Below, in pieces: positions 52,005 through 62,499 of a stretch of DNA of 64,000 nt. Within the stretch, counting starts at the first letter, position 1, and every line of letters begins with the position of its first letter. The notes below the pieces were generated by a model, which had not been told where the DNA came from, ran no database searches, and was given only the letters and a program-made list of their open reading frames with translations. Source of the stretch: Pyrenula massariospora (taxonomy: Eukaryota > Ascomycota > Eurotiomycetes > Pyrenulales > Pyrenulaceae); contig JAGFMI010000005.1 of NCBI GenBank assembly GCA_021030905.1, positions 372,001 through 436,000 of the forward strand, written 5' to 3'. Made by a program: the position numbers and the translations under genes.

Positions 52005-54348
52005 TCAGCCCCCATTGTGCTGCATGTCCGATTTGACCCCAAGCACCTCCCACCTGGCGTTCACGGCACCATCCCCGTGCTTCTCTCTTAGACCTTCCAT
52101 GTCCTTCGCATCGGAGCCCATCAGAACCTCGTCATCCTGCTCATCCCACACTCCCGGGATGTCGTCTGGAATGCCCTCTCCTTTGCGCAGAGCGTCGTAG
52201 ACAAGGTCAGCAAGTTTTAGATCTGAGGAGGCGTGGGTAGTGCTTGTGGTAATGCACTCAAGCGCCGTTAGAAGGAGGTCAGCGGAGGCATACGGTGTGG
52301 CGCGAAGGTGATATTCAAACCATTCTGAGGGACTCGTGTAGGTTGGACGCTTCATCTTAGCTGCGGATACATCGTGAAGCTCGCGAGGCTCGCTGTCGAA
52401 GGCGGGCCATCCACCTTCCGGCTCAGGTAGGGCATAATCGAGGTCGTCAGGAGCAGCTTGCGTATTGCTGTCAAAGAGGTTCTGGGTTTCGAGTCTAGAG
52501 TTGCGAATTTCGGGTGCGGTCTCGAATATTTCCGTCGCGTGGACTGGAGCTGTCTCGTACGTTTCGCTATCAGATTCGAGGTCATCGTCTGAGTCAGCGG
52601 TACCCTGAACCCAGTCTTCAATACTTTGGGATGTATTCTGGGAACCATGAGGTGCCGGTTGCTTGATGTCACCATCCACGTTCTGTGGGCTACTGGCCCG
52701 CTCGTCGCTTAGGAGCCGCACATTAAGAGGACTACTAATGGTTCTACGAGCGCCAGCAGAACTAGAGGGAGGTGAAGCTATCTCGGGACGAGACCGAGGG
52801 AGAGAATTCTCGGCCATAGACGTGGGGTCGGGTGTGCTTGGAATTTCAGGTGATGATAAACGCCGTCTCTTCCGCGGTTCTGAATGACCGTTTCGGATAG
52901 GGCTACTGGTGACTTGCAGGGATCCTGACTTGTCTCTGGAATATCTTGATTCTTCACTTCTTCTACGCTTGGAACTGCGAGCGGCCGATGAATATGGGAT
53001 TTCTCCTGCCTCCGAATCAGAGGTGTCAGACGGCAATGCGCTTTGATGGGAGGCTTTCAAAGACAATTTTTGAACTTCATTTGAGTTTTGAGTGGCTTGT
53101 GACCGTGCAGGAGGCGGTGTTCTAGGCGTTGGGCTCTGTGGTTGCCATGATGGGCTTTGCTTGCGCGGATCTTTCTTTGTGTGAGTGTCGAAATTGATAA
53201 CCCTGGGGACGTTCGAGCTTGACCCGCTCTGAATTCGCGAAGTGCTCGGTGGCTGCTCCCAGTTCACCTTTTCTTGATGAAGGGGCACGATCTTGCTGTG
53301 GAAAAAATTCTTGAGCGTTGTGGCTGACATGACAGGATGCTATGAGTCTCCAGTTAACACTCAATGGCAAGCGATCTGGCATATCGGTCCTCTCACCTTA
53401 GCGTGTATGTGGTCCCAATACCTGTGTTCTTGTTGAGGTGAGAATGACAGGATTCGTGGAGCTGCTGCTAGAAGTTCGTCTACCATTTCGTCCGCATTAC
53501 GATCCCTTCCCGTCGAGGTCTTTCTGGAAACCATTGTTGGAGCTCTGGATGCTCTATCCCTCCGAGACTCGGATTTGCTTGTTCCTCTTCTTAGCTGTTG
53601 GGTGGGAGGCGGATCATCAGCGTCGGAAAAAGCGTCGGCTGTTGGTATGGGCCAGTTGTTGTGACAAACGTACTTTAACCAGCGGTCTCGCCAAGACTGC
53701 CAGGTATGATGAGGATACTGTGAAATTTGATGCATCAATAGTGCGACTCTTCAAGAAGCGAATCCAAGAACACGAATACCTTCTCGGCTAAATGTTTGTA
53801 TATCTCATTTCCCCTTATGCTCAAGCCCTTGGACTCCGCAGGCTTGACCCACTTCCATAATATCTGGTCGTCGCCTGTAGTGAAAGGTCGTCTTGAAGAC
53901 TTGGCTGCTATTGACGTCGTTCCGACAGGTCGGGCCGAGGAAACCACAGTACCGACGCGATGCTCGCCTAAGTCTTCCAGCTTGCCATTCTTCACGGATT
54001 CCGTAATGTAGCGCCAGGAATGACTGTCGACGCGATTAGTGATGCCCATGACCGCCGAGTTCAATTCACGTACGTGCCAGCTCGCACCTCATTCTTCCTT
54101 GCATGATCCACGATCACGACATCTGCCTGCTTTTCAAGATCTACAACATCGCCTCCATTTGCCTAAGGTGTTTAGATACTACATCAGGTATGAACATTAC
54201 GAGCTTCTCTAACCGTGATGATGCCCAGAAGATGCTTCCGGTCCGGCACTCTTTGAGAGACAAAGATTTTCTGGTCCTTGAAAAGGCTGTCTGTTGAGCT
54301 ACGAGGGGCTTGCTCTCGAGTAATGCCATCGTACACGATCGGTGCCAT
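52005..54348 (-). CDS. RAP1: Telomere-associated protein Rap1 (BRCT-Myb-RCT)
   Basis: Five exons: 54348-54214, 54162-54074, 54023-53780, 53717-53397 and 53339-52005, giving 707 residues. Introns are 50-62 bp with GT..AG ends. The BRCT domain (about 20-110) is split over three exons: SLFKDQKIFVSQRVPDRKHL, ANGGDVVDLEKQADVVIVDH and then HSWRYITESVKNGKLEDLGEHRVG. The Myb-type helix-turn-helix (about 116-178) reads RRPFTTGDDQILWKWVKP, IRGNEIYKHLAEK and, after intron 4, YPHHTWQSWRDRWLKYV. A long Ser/Pro/acidic middle follows. The C-terminal about 100 residues (DLLLTALECITTSTTHASSD to VWDEQDDEVLMG) match the Rap1 C-terminal interaction domain. The architecture equals that of fission yeast and filamentous-fungal Rap1, which joins telomeres through a TRF-type partner rather than by strong DNA contact. 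Its role is telomere length control and silencing. Confidence 0.92.
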
Positions 54349-54837
54349 GCAGTTCGAAGGGGCTTGACGGTGCGAATTGAGCAGAGGGCGTCGGGGGGGT
54401 AGTGGTAGGGGAGACAGGCTTGCGCCGCTAGGTAGGGCACATCTACCAGCACCAGATCTGCTGTATCACCGCATTGAAGACGAGTGAGTGGTGAACGACC
54501 GTCCGTGACGCGAGTCGCGCCCCGCGATTTCACGTGCGCGAAACACGCCATTTTGGGACGGAAGCTTCCGCGGGCGCCGGAAAGCTCGAAAAGCTCCGAG
54601 CTGGAGCGTCGGTAATAATCATATCCGTGGGTTGCTATTGGCTACTCATTTGCTGATTGTGTTCATCCGGATAATCTTCAATCTTTTCTCCATCTAGCAC
54701 AAATCTAGCCTCGTGCTCTTTACTTCTATTATTTATCCCTGAGTCTTGACCTTGCCGGCCGTGGCGCTTGTCCGGAAACAATTTTAGTCCACACTGAATC
54801 CCATCTCGTCCAGCAGATATCCACACTTATCACCAAG
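54349..54837. promoter_or_regulatory. Divergent RAP1/CYB5 promoter with a heat-shock-element-like palindrome
   Basis: 489 bases between two starts that point apart. GGAAGCTTCC at 54560-54569 fits the heat-shock element core (GAA-nn-TTC), and further GAA units follow within 40 bases. A reverse CCAAT box (ATTGG) lies at 54637-54641, about 200 bases before CYB5. These are short motifs; the functional reading is inferred. Confidence 0.4.
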
Positions 54838-55450
54838 ATGTCGGAAGAACTTACATATACCCAAGTGTCCGAACACTCTACAAAGAAAGACCTCTACCTC
54901 GTGATACATGACAAGGTCTACAATGCCTCAAGCTTCGTAGATGAGCATCCGTATGTCTATCCTCGTCCATGATTCGCACAACCAGGCTATAAAACTACCC
55001 GGGTCTGATTTTGGTCAAGAAATCTTGCCTTCACCTGTCACCTCAATACACATGTTCTCCGCTAACAGATATTGATCCTATACAGTGGCGGCGAAGAAGT
55101 CCTTCTCGATGTCGGCGGTCAGGATGCAACCGAAGCCTTTGAGGATGTTGGTCACAGTGATGAAGCACGCGAAATTCTAGACGGGCTGATAATTGGGACA
55201 TTGAAGCGTCAGGTAAGGGCTTCTCGACGCACCAACTGACCGCCATGACTGAAATGTGATGATAAACTAACCAACCTCATTCCAGCCTGGTGACCCACAG
55301 CCTGCTTCCACTTCTCAACCTACTGCAACCGCTCCACCTACAAAAGACTCGGCAGCATCTCTTGGTATTGGTCTATACGCAGTCATCTTGGTCGGAGGCG
55401 CACTTGCCTTTTTCGCATACAAATACATGCAAGCAAACGAGAGCAAGTAA
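54838..55450 (+). CDS. CYB5: Cytochrome b5, microsomal type
   Basis: Three exons: 54838-54950, 55086-55212 and 55286-55450 (introns 135 and 73 bp), giving 134 residues. The first intron splits the heme motif: DEHP is completed on splicing to give [10 protein letters not shown], with the first axial His in HPGG and the second in DVGHSDEA. A 30-residue Pro/Ser/Thr linker leads to a C-terminal membrane anchor ([20 protein letters not shown]) with a short KYMQANESK tail, the tail-anchored ER form. It passes electrons to fatty-acid desaturases, sterol enzymes and some P450s; two P450 genes lie in this window, though a link is only circumstantial. Confidence 0.96.
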
Positions 55451-56138
55451 AGAGTTTCAGAGAGGCCATTTGGTAGTACACATTTTCAACAAGGTAGACA
55501 AGCTTTAATGGTACATTCGACTCTTGCCATCAGCAGCAACGCTGGCAATATGACGCCGTAGATTTTGCGTGAGCATTCACCTCTCGTACACAAAATTCAG
55601 CAGCGATTTGATATCTGTTCTCCACCTGTTTTAGTCAAAGAAAGGCGGCGTGGACCCAGATTTTGCATGAGAGGTCGCGGAGACATAGAAGCACAAAGCG
55701 CCTAAGCCAGGGCTGTCGTAATTGATACTTGTTCCATATGATACAGTTTCCACTCTCCCGCCCGCCCAGCAACTTCTGTTCTTGCCCAACGGCTTCGATG
55801 TAGCGTGCTCGCGAGAACACAAAAAGCACAACTCCTAAGCTTTATCCATGATCCGTAGAAACACCACGCCAAAGACAGCAAATAATGGAAGAGGCCCCCA
55901 CATCAAAGATTGAAATGAACCACTATCCTTCGCAAGCTCATAACATCATGGAAGGGTAAGTTGACCGGTCGATAGTCACAGGTCCGTACCCCATGATTTC
56001 CTATCTTCATGAACTTCGCGCGCTCCAGCCGCTCCGGTATTATTTGCAAGCAGGTCCCATTCCTATGATTCCTTAAATACCCTAGAATACCCTGTCAGCT
56101 AGGTTCAGCCAATCGCGCATGAATAACGCAAAGAGGAC
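55451..56138. other. Tail-to-tail spacer between CYB5 and HP1
   Basis: Convergent 3' flanks. Two overlapping frames at 55631-55831 (minus, about 65 codons) have no signature. Nothing else is seen. Confidence 0.55.
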
Positions 56139-57075
56139 TTACAGATGCGACTCGTAAAACTTTAGCATCTTCATCGGGCACTTCCTATAAGCCATATCAA
56201 TGTCCACCTTCGCCTTCTTCCCGTTGGTCCACTCGAGGAATGCGTGTAAGGTCTGTGTCCGGCTGTCCCGTTCAATGGTTTGTACCTCCTTTACGTGGTC
56301 CTCCCAGCTCTTCCCTGGTGGCATCCAACCGCCTTCTTCGTCGCCGTTTTTGCTCTTCCGCCCGCGCTTGGGTGCTGATGCATCGGCTTCTTCTTTCAGA
56401 CTGGGATTCGACTTTCGTTTCTTTGTTGCTCCGTTTGTGACTGGTATAGGCATTTTATCACCTTCTGCTTGGTCTGGGCGCCCGCCGATTGAGCCAAAGT
56501 ATTGCTCCAGAGCAGCGTTATCCCTGTGGTGATCATAAGGAAAGAGTACTTTGAAAAGGGGGGGACGGCGCATACGCTAGATTCACCTCCGGCTCCATTG
56601 TGTAATCTTTGGGGTTGTCATATCCTTTCCATTTTACGTAGAGAACTAAAGATTTCTTCTTGCCCTTTCCGTGCCACTCATGCCCGAGAACTTTCTCCAC
56701 GACGTATCTGAAGGTGAAAGAATAGTTAGAGGAAAGACGTTGATTTGTGTGAAGTGAATGACCTACTCCTCACCATCCTCATCGTCGCCATTCTCATCCA
56801 CCTCCTCATTGGCTGTTGAGTCGACATCCTCCTTCTCTTCGACTTCGTCAGATGTGTCGGGCTTTTCGGGTTCAGCGGCTATCTCGGCGTCTACTATAGA
56901 GCCATCTTCGCTCATGTCGACGTCGTCTAACCCTGCGAGCCATTTAGCTATGCGCCGAATGAGAGTCATGACCAGGCGCAGCAGCAATCAGTTAGATGGA
57001 AGCACGATGATCAAAATGACAGGGGTTATGAGCTTTTAGGCATTGCAATCAGAACTAGTTTGACTTACGAGGCAT
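56139..57075 (-). CDS. HP1: Heterochromatin protein 1 homologue (chromo and chromoshadow domains)
   Basis: Four exons: 57075-57069 (only 7 coding bases), 56947-56767, 56707-56576 and 56523-56139, giving 234 residues. Introns are 121, 59 and 52 bp with GT..AG ends and matching phases. The N-terminus is acidic (EEKEDVDSTANEEVDENG). The chromodomain starts at EEYVVEKVLGHEW (about 62) and includes VLYVKWKGYDNPKDYTMEPE, so the aromatic cage Tyr and Trp are visible; it binds methylated H3K9. A Lys/Arg-rich hinge follows (KRKSNPSLKEE, KRGRKSKNG). The chromoshadow domain closes the protein: WMPPGKSWEDHVKEVQTIER to YRKCPMKMLKFYESHL. In filamentous fungi HP1 reads H3K9me3 and supports heterochromatin and DNA methylation. 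The tiny first exon is inferred from an in-phase donor (ATGCCTC|GTAAGT). Confidence 0.92.
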
Positions 57076-57519
57076 GGTGAGGATAGCTAGATGTGTAAAT
57101 GAGGACTGAAAGATGAATGAGAAATAGTAGAAGGAGGGTTCAACTCTCTGATTTAAGCTTCGCAACTCTTGCGATGTGAAGAGATATATATGTAAGTTCT
57201 GTTTATGATATGCGCAATGAGGGTAATTGAAGCGCAATTAAAGAACAAGCAGAGGCGCGTGAAGGTCACGCCTAGAGCGGATTCGCGTGGAGAAAGCTTG
57301 GCGCTCCGCTCCTTTAGCTCCGCGAGATTTGGAGAGAAATTGTCGGCCGCACTAAAATTGAGTTGGAGGCAGAAGCTCTCAGGCACAGCGAGCGGCTCAT
57401 AAGAATCTAGAGAGCCACAACTACGCCTGAAAACCCCCCTCCCCGTTCTTCATCTGCATTCAAATCCTTCTCTAAGCTTTTACAATTCCGATCCTGCGCT
57501 TCCAAGCGCACAGACAACC
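57076..57519. promoter_or_regulatory. Divergent HP1/CCT5 promoter
   Basis: 444 bases separate the starts of HP1 (minus) and CCT5 (plus), which diverge. CT-rich leader sequence precedes CCT5 (57420-57510). No clear TATA or heat-shock element was found. Confidence 0.45.
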
Positions 57520-59216
57520 ATGGCAATGCAACTGGATATGTCGAATGCCCAGGTGATGAAGGATGAGTCCGGCAGACCTTTCATTATTGTACGGGACCAA
57601 GGAAAGAAGAAGCGGCAACATGGCATTGATGCCGTCAAATCCCATATCCTTGCAGCAAGGACTGTGGCCAATATTGTGAAGACGTCTTTGGGGCCTCGCG
57701 GCCTTGACAAGATCCTAATCTCGCCAGACGGAGATATCACAGTAACAAATGACGGCGCTACCATTTTGGCTCAAATGGAGATAACGAATCATGTTGCAAA
57801 GCTATTGGTGGAGCTTTCAAAGTCTCAAGATGACGAGATCGGCGACGGGACAACGGGCGTTGTAGTGCTTGCGGCAGCATTATTAGAACAGGCGGCGGAC
57901 TTGATCGACAAGGGCATACATCCAATCCGGATTGCGGATGGTTACGATCAAGCTTGCGAGGTTGCAGTGGAAGAGCTGGACAGAATAAGCGATACGGTTC
58001 CATTCACAAGAGAAAAGCAAGAGAATCTGGTCAAAGTTGCAAAGACAAGCCTGGGGAGCAAGATTGTTTCCAAAGCACACAACCAGTTTGCACAGATTGC
58101 AGTTGACGCGGTGCTGTCTGTCGCAGACTTACAACGGAAAGATGTCGATTTCGAGCTTATCAAGGTCGACGGTAAGGTGGGAGGATCTTTAGAGGACACC
58201 TTACTGGTCAAGGGCGTGGTAGTGGACAAGGATTTTTCACACCCTCAAATGCCAGACGAAGTGAAAGACGTGAAGCTTGCAATTCTTACCTGTGCGTTTG
58301 AGCCTCCAAAACCGAAGACAAAGCATAAGCTCGATATCACTACTGTGGAGGAATTTAAGAGGTTACAGGCCTACGAGAAAAACAAATTCACTGAGATGAT
58401 CGACCAAATCAAAGCAACAGGCGCAAATCTTGTGATATGCCAATGGGGTTTTGACGATGAGGCCAACCATTTACTACTCCAGAACAAACTTCCAGCTGTA
58501 AGATGGGTTGGTGGCCCAGAGATTGAGCTTATTGCCATCGCGACCAATGGAAGAATAGTGCCGCGGTTCGAGGACTTAAGCTCGGAAAAACTCGGTAAGG
58601 CGGGAATTGTTCGAGAAATGAGCTTCGGAACAACACGAGAGAAGATGCTCGTCATTGAAGAATGTGCGAATACCAGAGCTGTCACGGTGTTCGTACGAGG
58701 TAGCAACAAGATGATAATCGACGAAGCCAAGCGATCGTTACATGACGCACTTTGTGTAGTGCGCAACCTTGTCCGAGACAACAGAGTTGTCTACGGAGGC
58801 GGTGCGGCGGAGATCGCGTGTGCCCTTGCAGTTGAAGATGCCGCTCCGAAGAGTTCGGGGTTGGAACAATACGCAATGCAAGCGTTCGCGGAAGCCTTGA
58901 ACTCCGTGCCCATGGCATTGGCCGAAAATTCTGGTCTTAATTCTATCGAGACCTTAGCCGATATCAAGTCCCGGCAGGTCAAGGAGAAGAACTCGCGATT
59001 AGGGGTTGATTGCATGCAGACAGGCAGTAGTGGTAAGTGTCTCTCAATCACTGTTGGGGATTTCAACTTATATACCACACAGATATGCGAGAACATTTCG
59101 TCATTGATCCCTTGATTGGCAAGAGGCAGCAGCTTCTCCTCGCAACGCAACTTTGTCGGATGGTATTGAAAGTTAACAATGTCATTATTGCGGGCAATGA
59201 GGAAAATGAATTTTGA
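57520..59216 (+). CDS. CCT5: Chaperonin TRiC/CCT subunit epsilon
   Basis: Two exons: 57520-59032 and 59083-59216 (50-bp intron; joined reading [17 protein letters not shown]), giving 548 residues, normal for the family. Group II chaperonin ATP-site motifs: [33 protein letters not shown] and [46 protein letters not shown] is a block typical of the epsilon subunit, and [13 protein letters not shown] is the equatorial signature. The complex is a hetero-16-mer that folds actin, tubulin and WD40 proteins in the cytosol. Without the short last exon the ORF ends in an unrelated 26-residue read-through. Confidence 0.97.
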
Positions 59217-59461
59217 TTAGATACCCGGGCTCATGAAATGGAAATTGCGGCATAAGGGTGGCGTTCCTTGCATATAAAGAGGCAGGTCAAGATTCATTCA
59301 GCGCAAGCGAGGCAGGGATGATAAACATGCTTTTCGTTGATCTCATAAAAAGCTATCCTCAAAGTAGAGTTGCGACAACATCTAAGTGAATGCACAAGTT
59401 GGCTCTTGAAGCAGCAAGGGCCGCCTGAAAAAGAAGCAATATCAGGTCTCAATGTTCCCCT

Positions 59462-60998
59462 TCACTTCGCAATTCCAATCTTGCTTTGGCTCAGCACACT
59501 GTCTCTCTGCCCGCCACCCTCCGCCCCTCTCATCTGCTTCTCAACATCAAATTCAAACGGCGCTCCCAATTCCCCAGCAACGGTCACTGACGGCGGCGTG
59601 TCACTTAACCTCCGAAAGGTGGTGAACAAACGCCAGCCCCCACGCTTCTGTTGCGAACTATCCTTGTTGTTGTTAGAGGAAGATCTCCGCGCGGTGAAGC
59701 TCTTGCGGATGGTGGAGATGAGGCCAGAAGGATAGACTTTGAGGAGCCATGGACGAGATACGATCAAGCAAACGGTTACTATGGCGAGATCGAGTTCAAT
59801 TATTGTCCAGATAGTAGGAGGGATGAGGTGAACTGGAATTAAGGTTAGGGAATGTTAGTAGAGTAAATCATGAGAGGCATCAAGCGAGTAATTCAAGAGC
59901 AGTAGATTTTGGAGAAACAAGGCTGAGCGTTTCGGCTTTGGAAACAGCAGGAAGCTTGGGAATGGGTCGTGGGAAAGAAGAAAAGCTCAGAAGTAAAGGT
60001 TGTACTCACAAGTGACGTCGTCAGGCTCGTAGAAGAGGAGAGCATAGCGGTAGCAGCTAGCAAAGGTAGCACTGCCAGCCTTCTATCAGCTATTGATTCC
60101 CCAATTAACGAAATGAGTGAAAACTCACAAACCACCTAACAGAAACAAGCATGCGATTCCGGCTCGCTGATGCCGAGGCAAGTGCATTTTCCATACCATA
60201 AATATCGGCATGGCCAAGACGACAAGGTCTGTGACGATCCATGGAATTGGAGGTATTTTAGCAACAAGCTGTTTGTTTCCGCAGTGACCTGGAACAGTCG
60301 GATTCCAATTACGTGCGACAGGGATGCAGAGCAAATTGTCTGCAAGGAGGGTCCCTATCCACCAAAACACAAGGACAACTCCCATGACTTTTACCCACAA
60401 TCGAAAGGTAGGAGTGATAAAGATTCGGTGGTAGAGAATCAGCAACGAGGTTTTGACCAAAAAAAGGCCTGTGCACTGAAGCGAGCCGACTGCGAACCAG
60501 AGCTTTCGATGAAATGTATTCTTAGCTCAAATATTTTAATTCCGGATCGGGCAAGAACTTACTTTGTAGAAATTCTCAAACTGAGACACGTTCAATGTCC
60601 ACAGGTGTCGTCCTAGACCGAAATTTCGTGCTCCTAAAGAGCCCTTTAGTCGCGGCAATTACCCCTAGTAGCCTGGTATATTCGTACCGATACAGATGTA
60701 CACAGCTTGGGCGATCGAAATGACCTGCGCATCAAGTTTCAGATAAATATTCACGCCCTAGGGGAAACATGACCGTCTATACCAATGCGGCTACTATGAG
60801 GCCATCATCGATGCCGAATGTCACTTTCTTCATGTGTCTCGAAGTGACTCTCATGATGACAGCCGCTATTGCTAGCGCCGAAAAGACAGACGCGTAGGTA
60901 TACACCTGCACATCATGGTTCTGTCCCCGCTGGGCAGCAATTTGCTGCGGCGACAGCCCTTTGGTAAGTTGTGCTATAGCAGCGGTGGCAGAAGCCAT
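59462..60998 (-). CDS. Second fungal rhodopsin-fold (Pth11-like) membrane protein
   Basis: Six exons: 60998-60783, 60724-60688, 60633-60563, 60502-60129, 60071-60010 and 59832-59462, giving 376 residues. Introns are 54-60 bp except the last (177 bp), all GT..AG with consistent phases. The domain order is that of the family: first helix SVFSALAIAAVIMRVTSR, the Asp pair in GIDDGLIVAAL, NFGLGRHLWTL after exon joining, FENFYK-LWFAVGSLQCTGLFLVKTSLLILYHRIF, VMGVVLVFWWIGTLLADNLLC, an IVTDLVVLAMPIFMVWKM helix, then FLLGG-F and YEPDDVT before the last helices. The cytosolic tail is Ser/Arg/Gln-rich. It shares the family with the gene at 34653 but differs in exon structure and most residues, so it is not a recent copy. 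Ligand unknown. Confidence 0.86.
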
Positions 60999-62499
60999 TG
61001 TTGGCAAAAATGATTAAACCAATTTTCAGTTTTGCCGATTACGTCGCACAGAAAAAGCAACCGAGGATGTATCTGTAGCAATGTAGAAAGCTCAACAACG
61101 AACAGAAGAAACAGAATGAGATAGTGTCAATTGATGAGAAAGGTCACTCCCTCCATTGCCCTACGACAGACTGACGCAGCTGGCCGCCACATCCCACAAT
61201 TCAAGAGTCTTGTCCTTACTCGCTGGATTACGAGCTCAAAGTATCGGGTAAATGCTTTAGATCGAAGACGGTGCTTCTACTTTGCGTATCTAAAGGGGGC
61301 CAAAGGAGCGCAGCGAGGAGCGGCCGTGTGGGCGTCTCGCTCTGCTCATGAATTTCCAGTGTGTCTATCGCGTCAATGTTGGTCATCCCACGGGAGATAA
61401 GCAGCCATTGACCGCATTCAACATCACAATGGGAAAGGTCATCAGGGGCCAGCGAGACTGTCGTACATTCAAGAGACGCTAAGACATAAACCGGTCGTCG
61501 TGCGACTGATGAGTAGTAACGTCCTTACGGCGACTCTAGGAAGAAAAAGATGCAGTTCGTACGTCTTCACAACGTAGCGCACTCGCACTAGTCAAACATG
61601 CTCTAGATTCGATGTGCAGATCGGATGGGGCCGAGATGCGCGCACGGCTCAGGTGCTCGGCAAAGCGGCCGTCAGCAATGGGCCGTGGAGACTTGTTTAA
61701 GGCGATGAGCAAGTTCTAGTCGTAGCGTTTGTTCTTTGTAAGCAAGTCATTGATGTCACGGACGGAGATCCGGACCGCACGGTAGCAGCTTGGTAGCAGC
61801 CGATCACCTTGATGCTGAGCTTCTAGAGCAACAGGCGGTTCGTGGAATTCGTGACGAGAGGATCTCAGTAACGGGAGTTCGATGTATCTTAATGGTTGAA
61901 GTTTGAAGTATAGCTTCGAAGGTATTGATAGAAAGTAGTCTCTACCAAGCCTCCCTTGATCGGGATTAGCGCCACACGTCCTCGATCATGGCGTTCCTGC
62001 ACCACATCAGCCACCAGACACAAAACGCTCGATCCATCTATCAACCATGGGTTCGGAGGCTTGTTCCGTTGCAGTGGTAGCCTCCCATTGAAGCCATTAC
62101 GCATATGGATACACTATTTTGCGATCCGTGCTATTCCAGATCGAGCAGCGTGCTGCGCAAGTACAGTACTACCACAGGTAGGTACTGACAATATTGAATC
62201 AGCCTTGCCAGTATCTGCATCATGACGTGCAGTTTACTTGCGCGAATTGCTTCTTTCGAGTTCTCATAGCTCTTGCTCCATGATATTTGAACTTTTGTAT
62301 CATTGCCTTCGTTCAAAACATTTAAACCCTGTTAGCAAGAACCGCCACCCATTACGTAGGTATTGTAAGGCCTTTTCCAGACCCATGACACTGTTTTGAA
62401 AACCACCGAGTTTAGAATTCGACCACGTGGTACCTCTCTCTTACCCTCGTTACGGACCTTTCTTAGGTCTTGGAAGCTGCCACCACATTCTCGGCTGGA
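60999..62499. other. Divergent intergenic region between receptor and P450 genes
   Basis: 1.5 kb between the starts of the receptor (minus) and the second P450 (plus). No frame exceeds 90 codons and none is protein-like. It probably holds both promoters. Confidence 0.5.

Noticed and set aside
54141-54551. 136-codon minus frame over the RAP1 start
   Set aside because: It is a different frame from the RAP1 exons, which reconstruct a BRCT domain when spliced.
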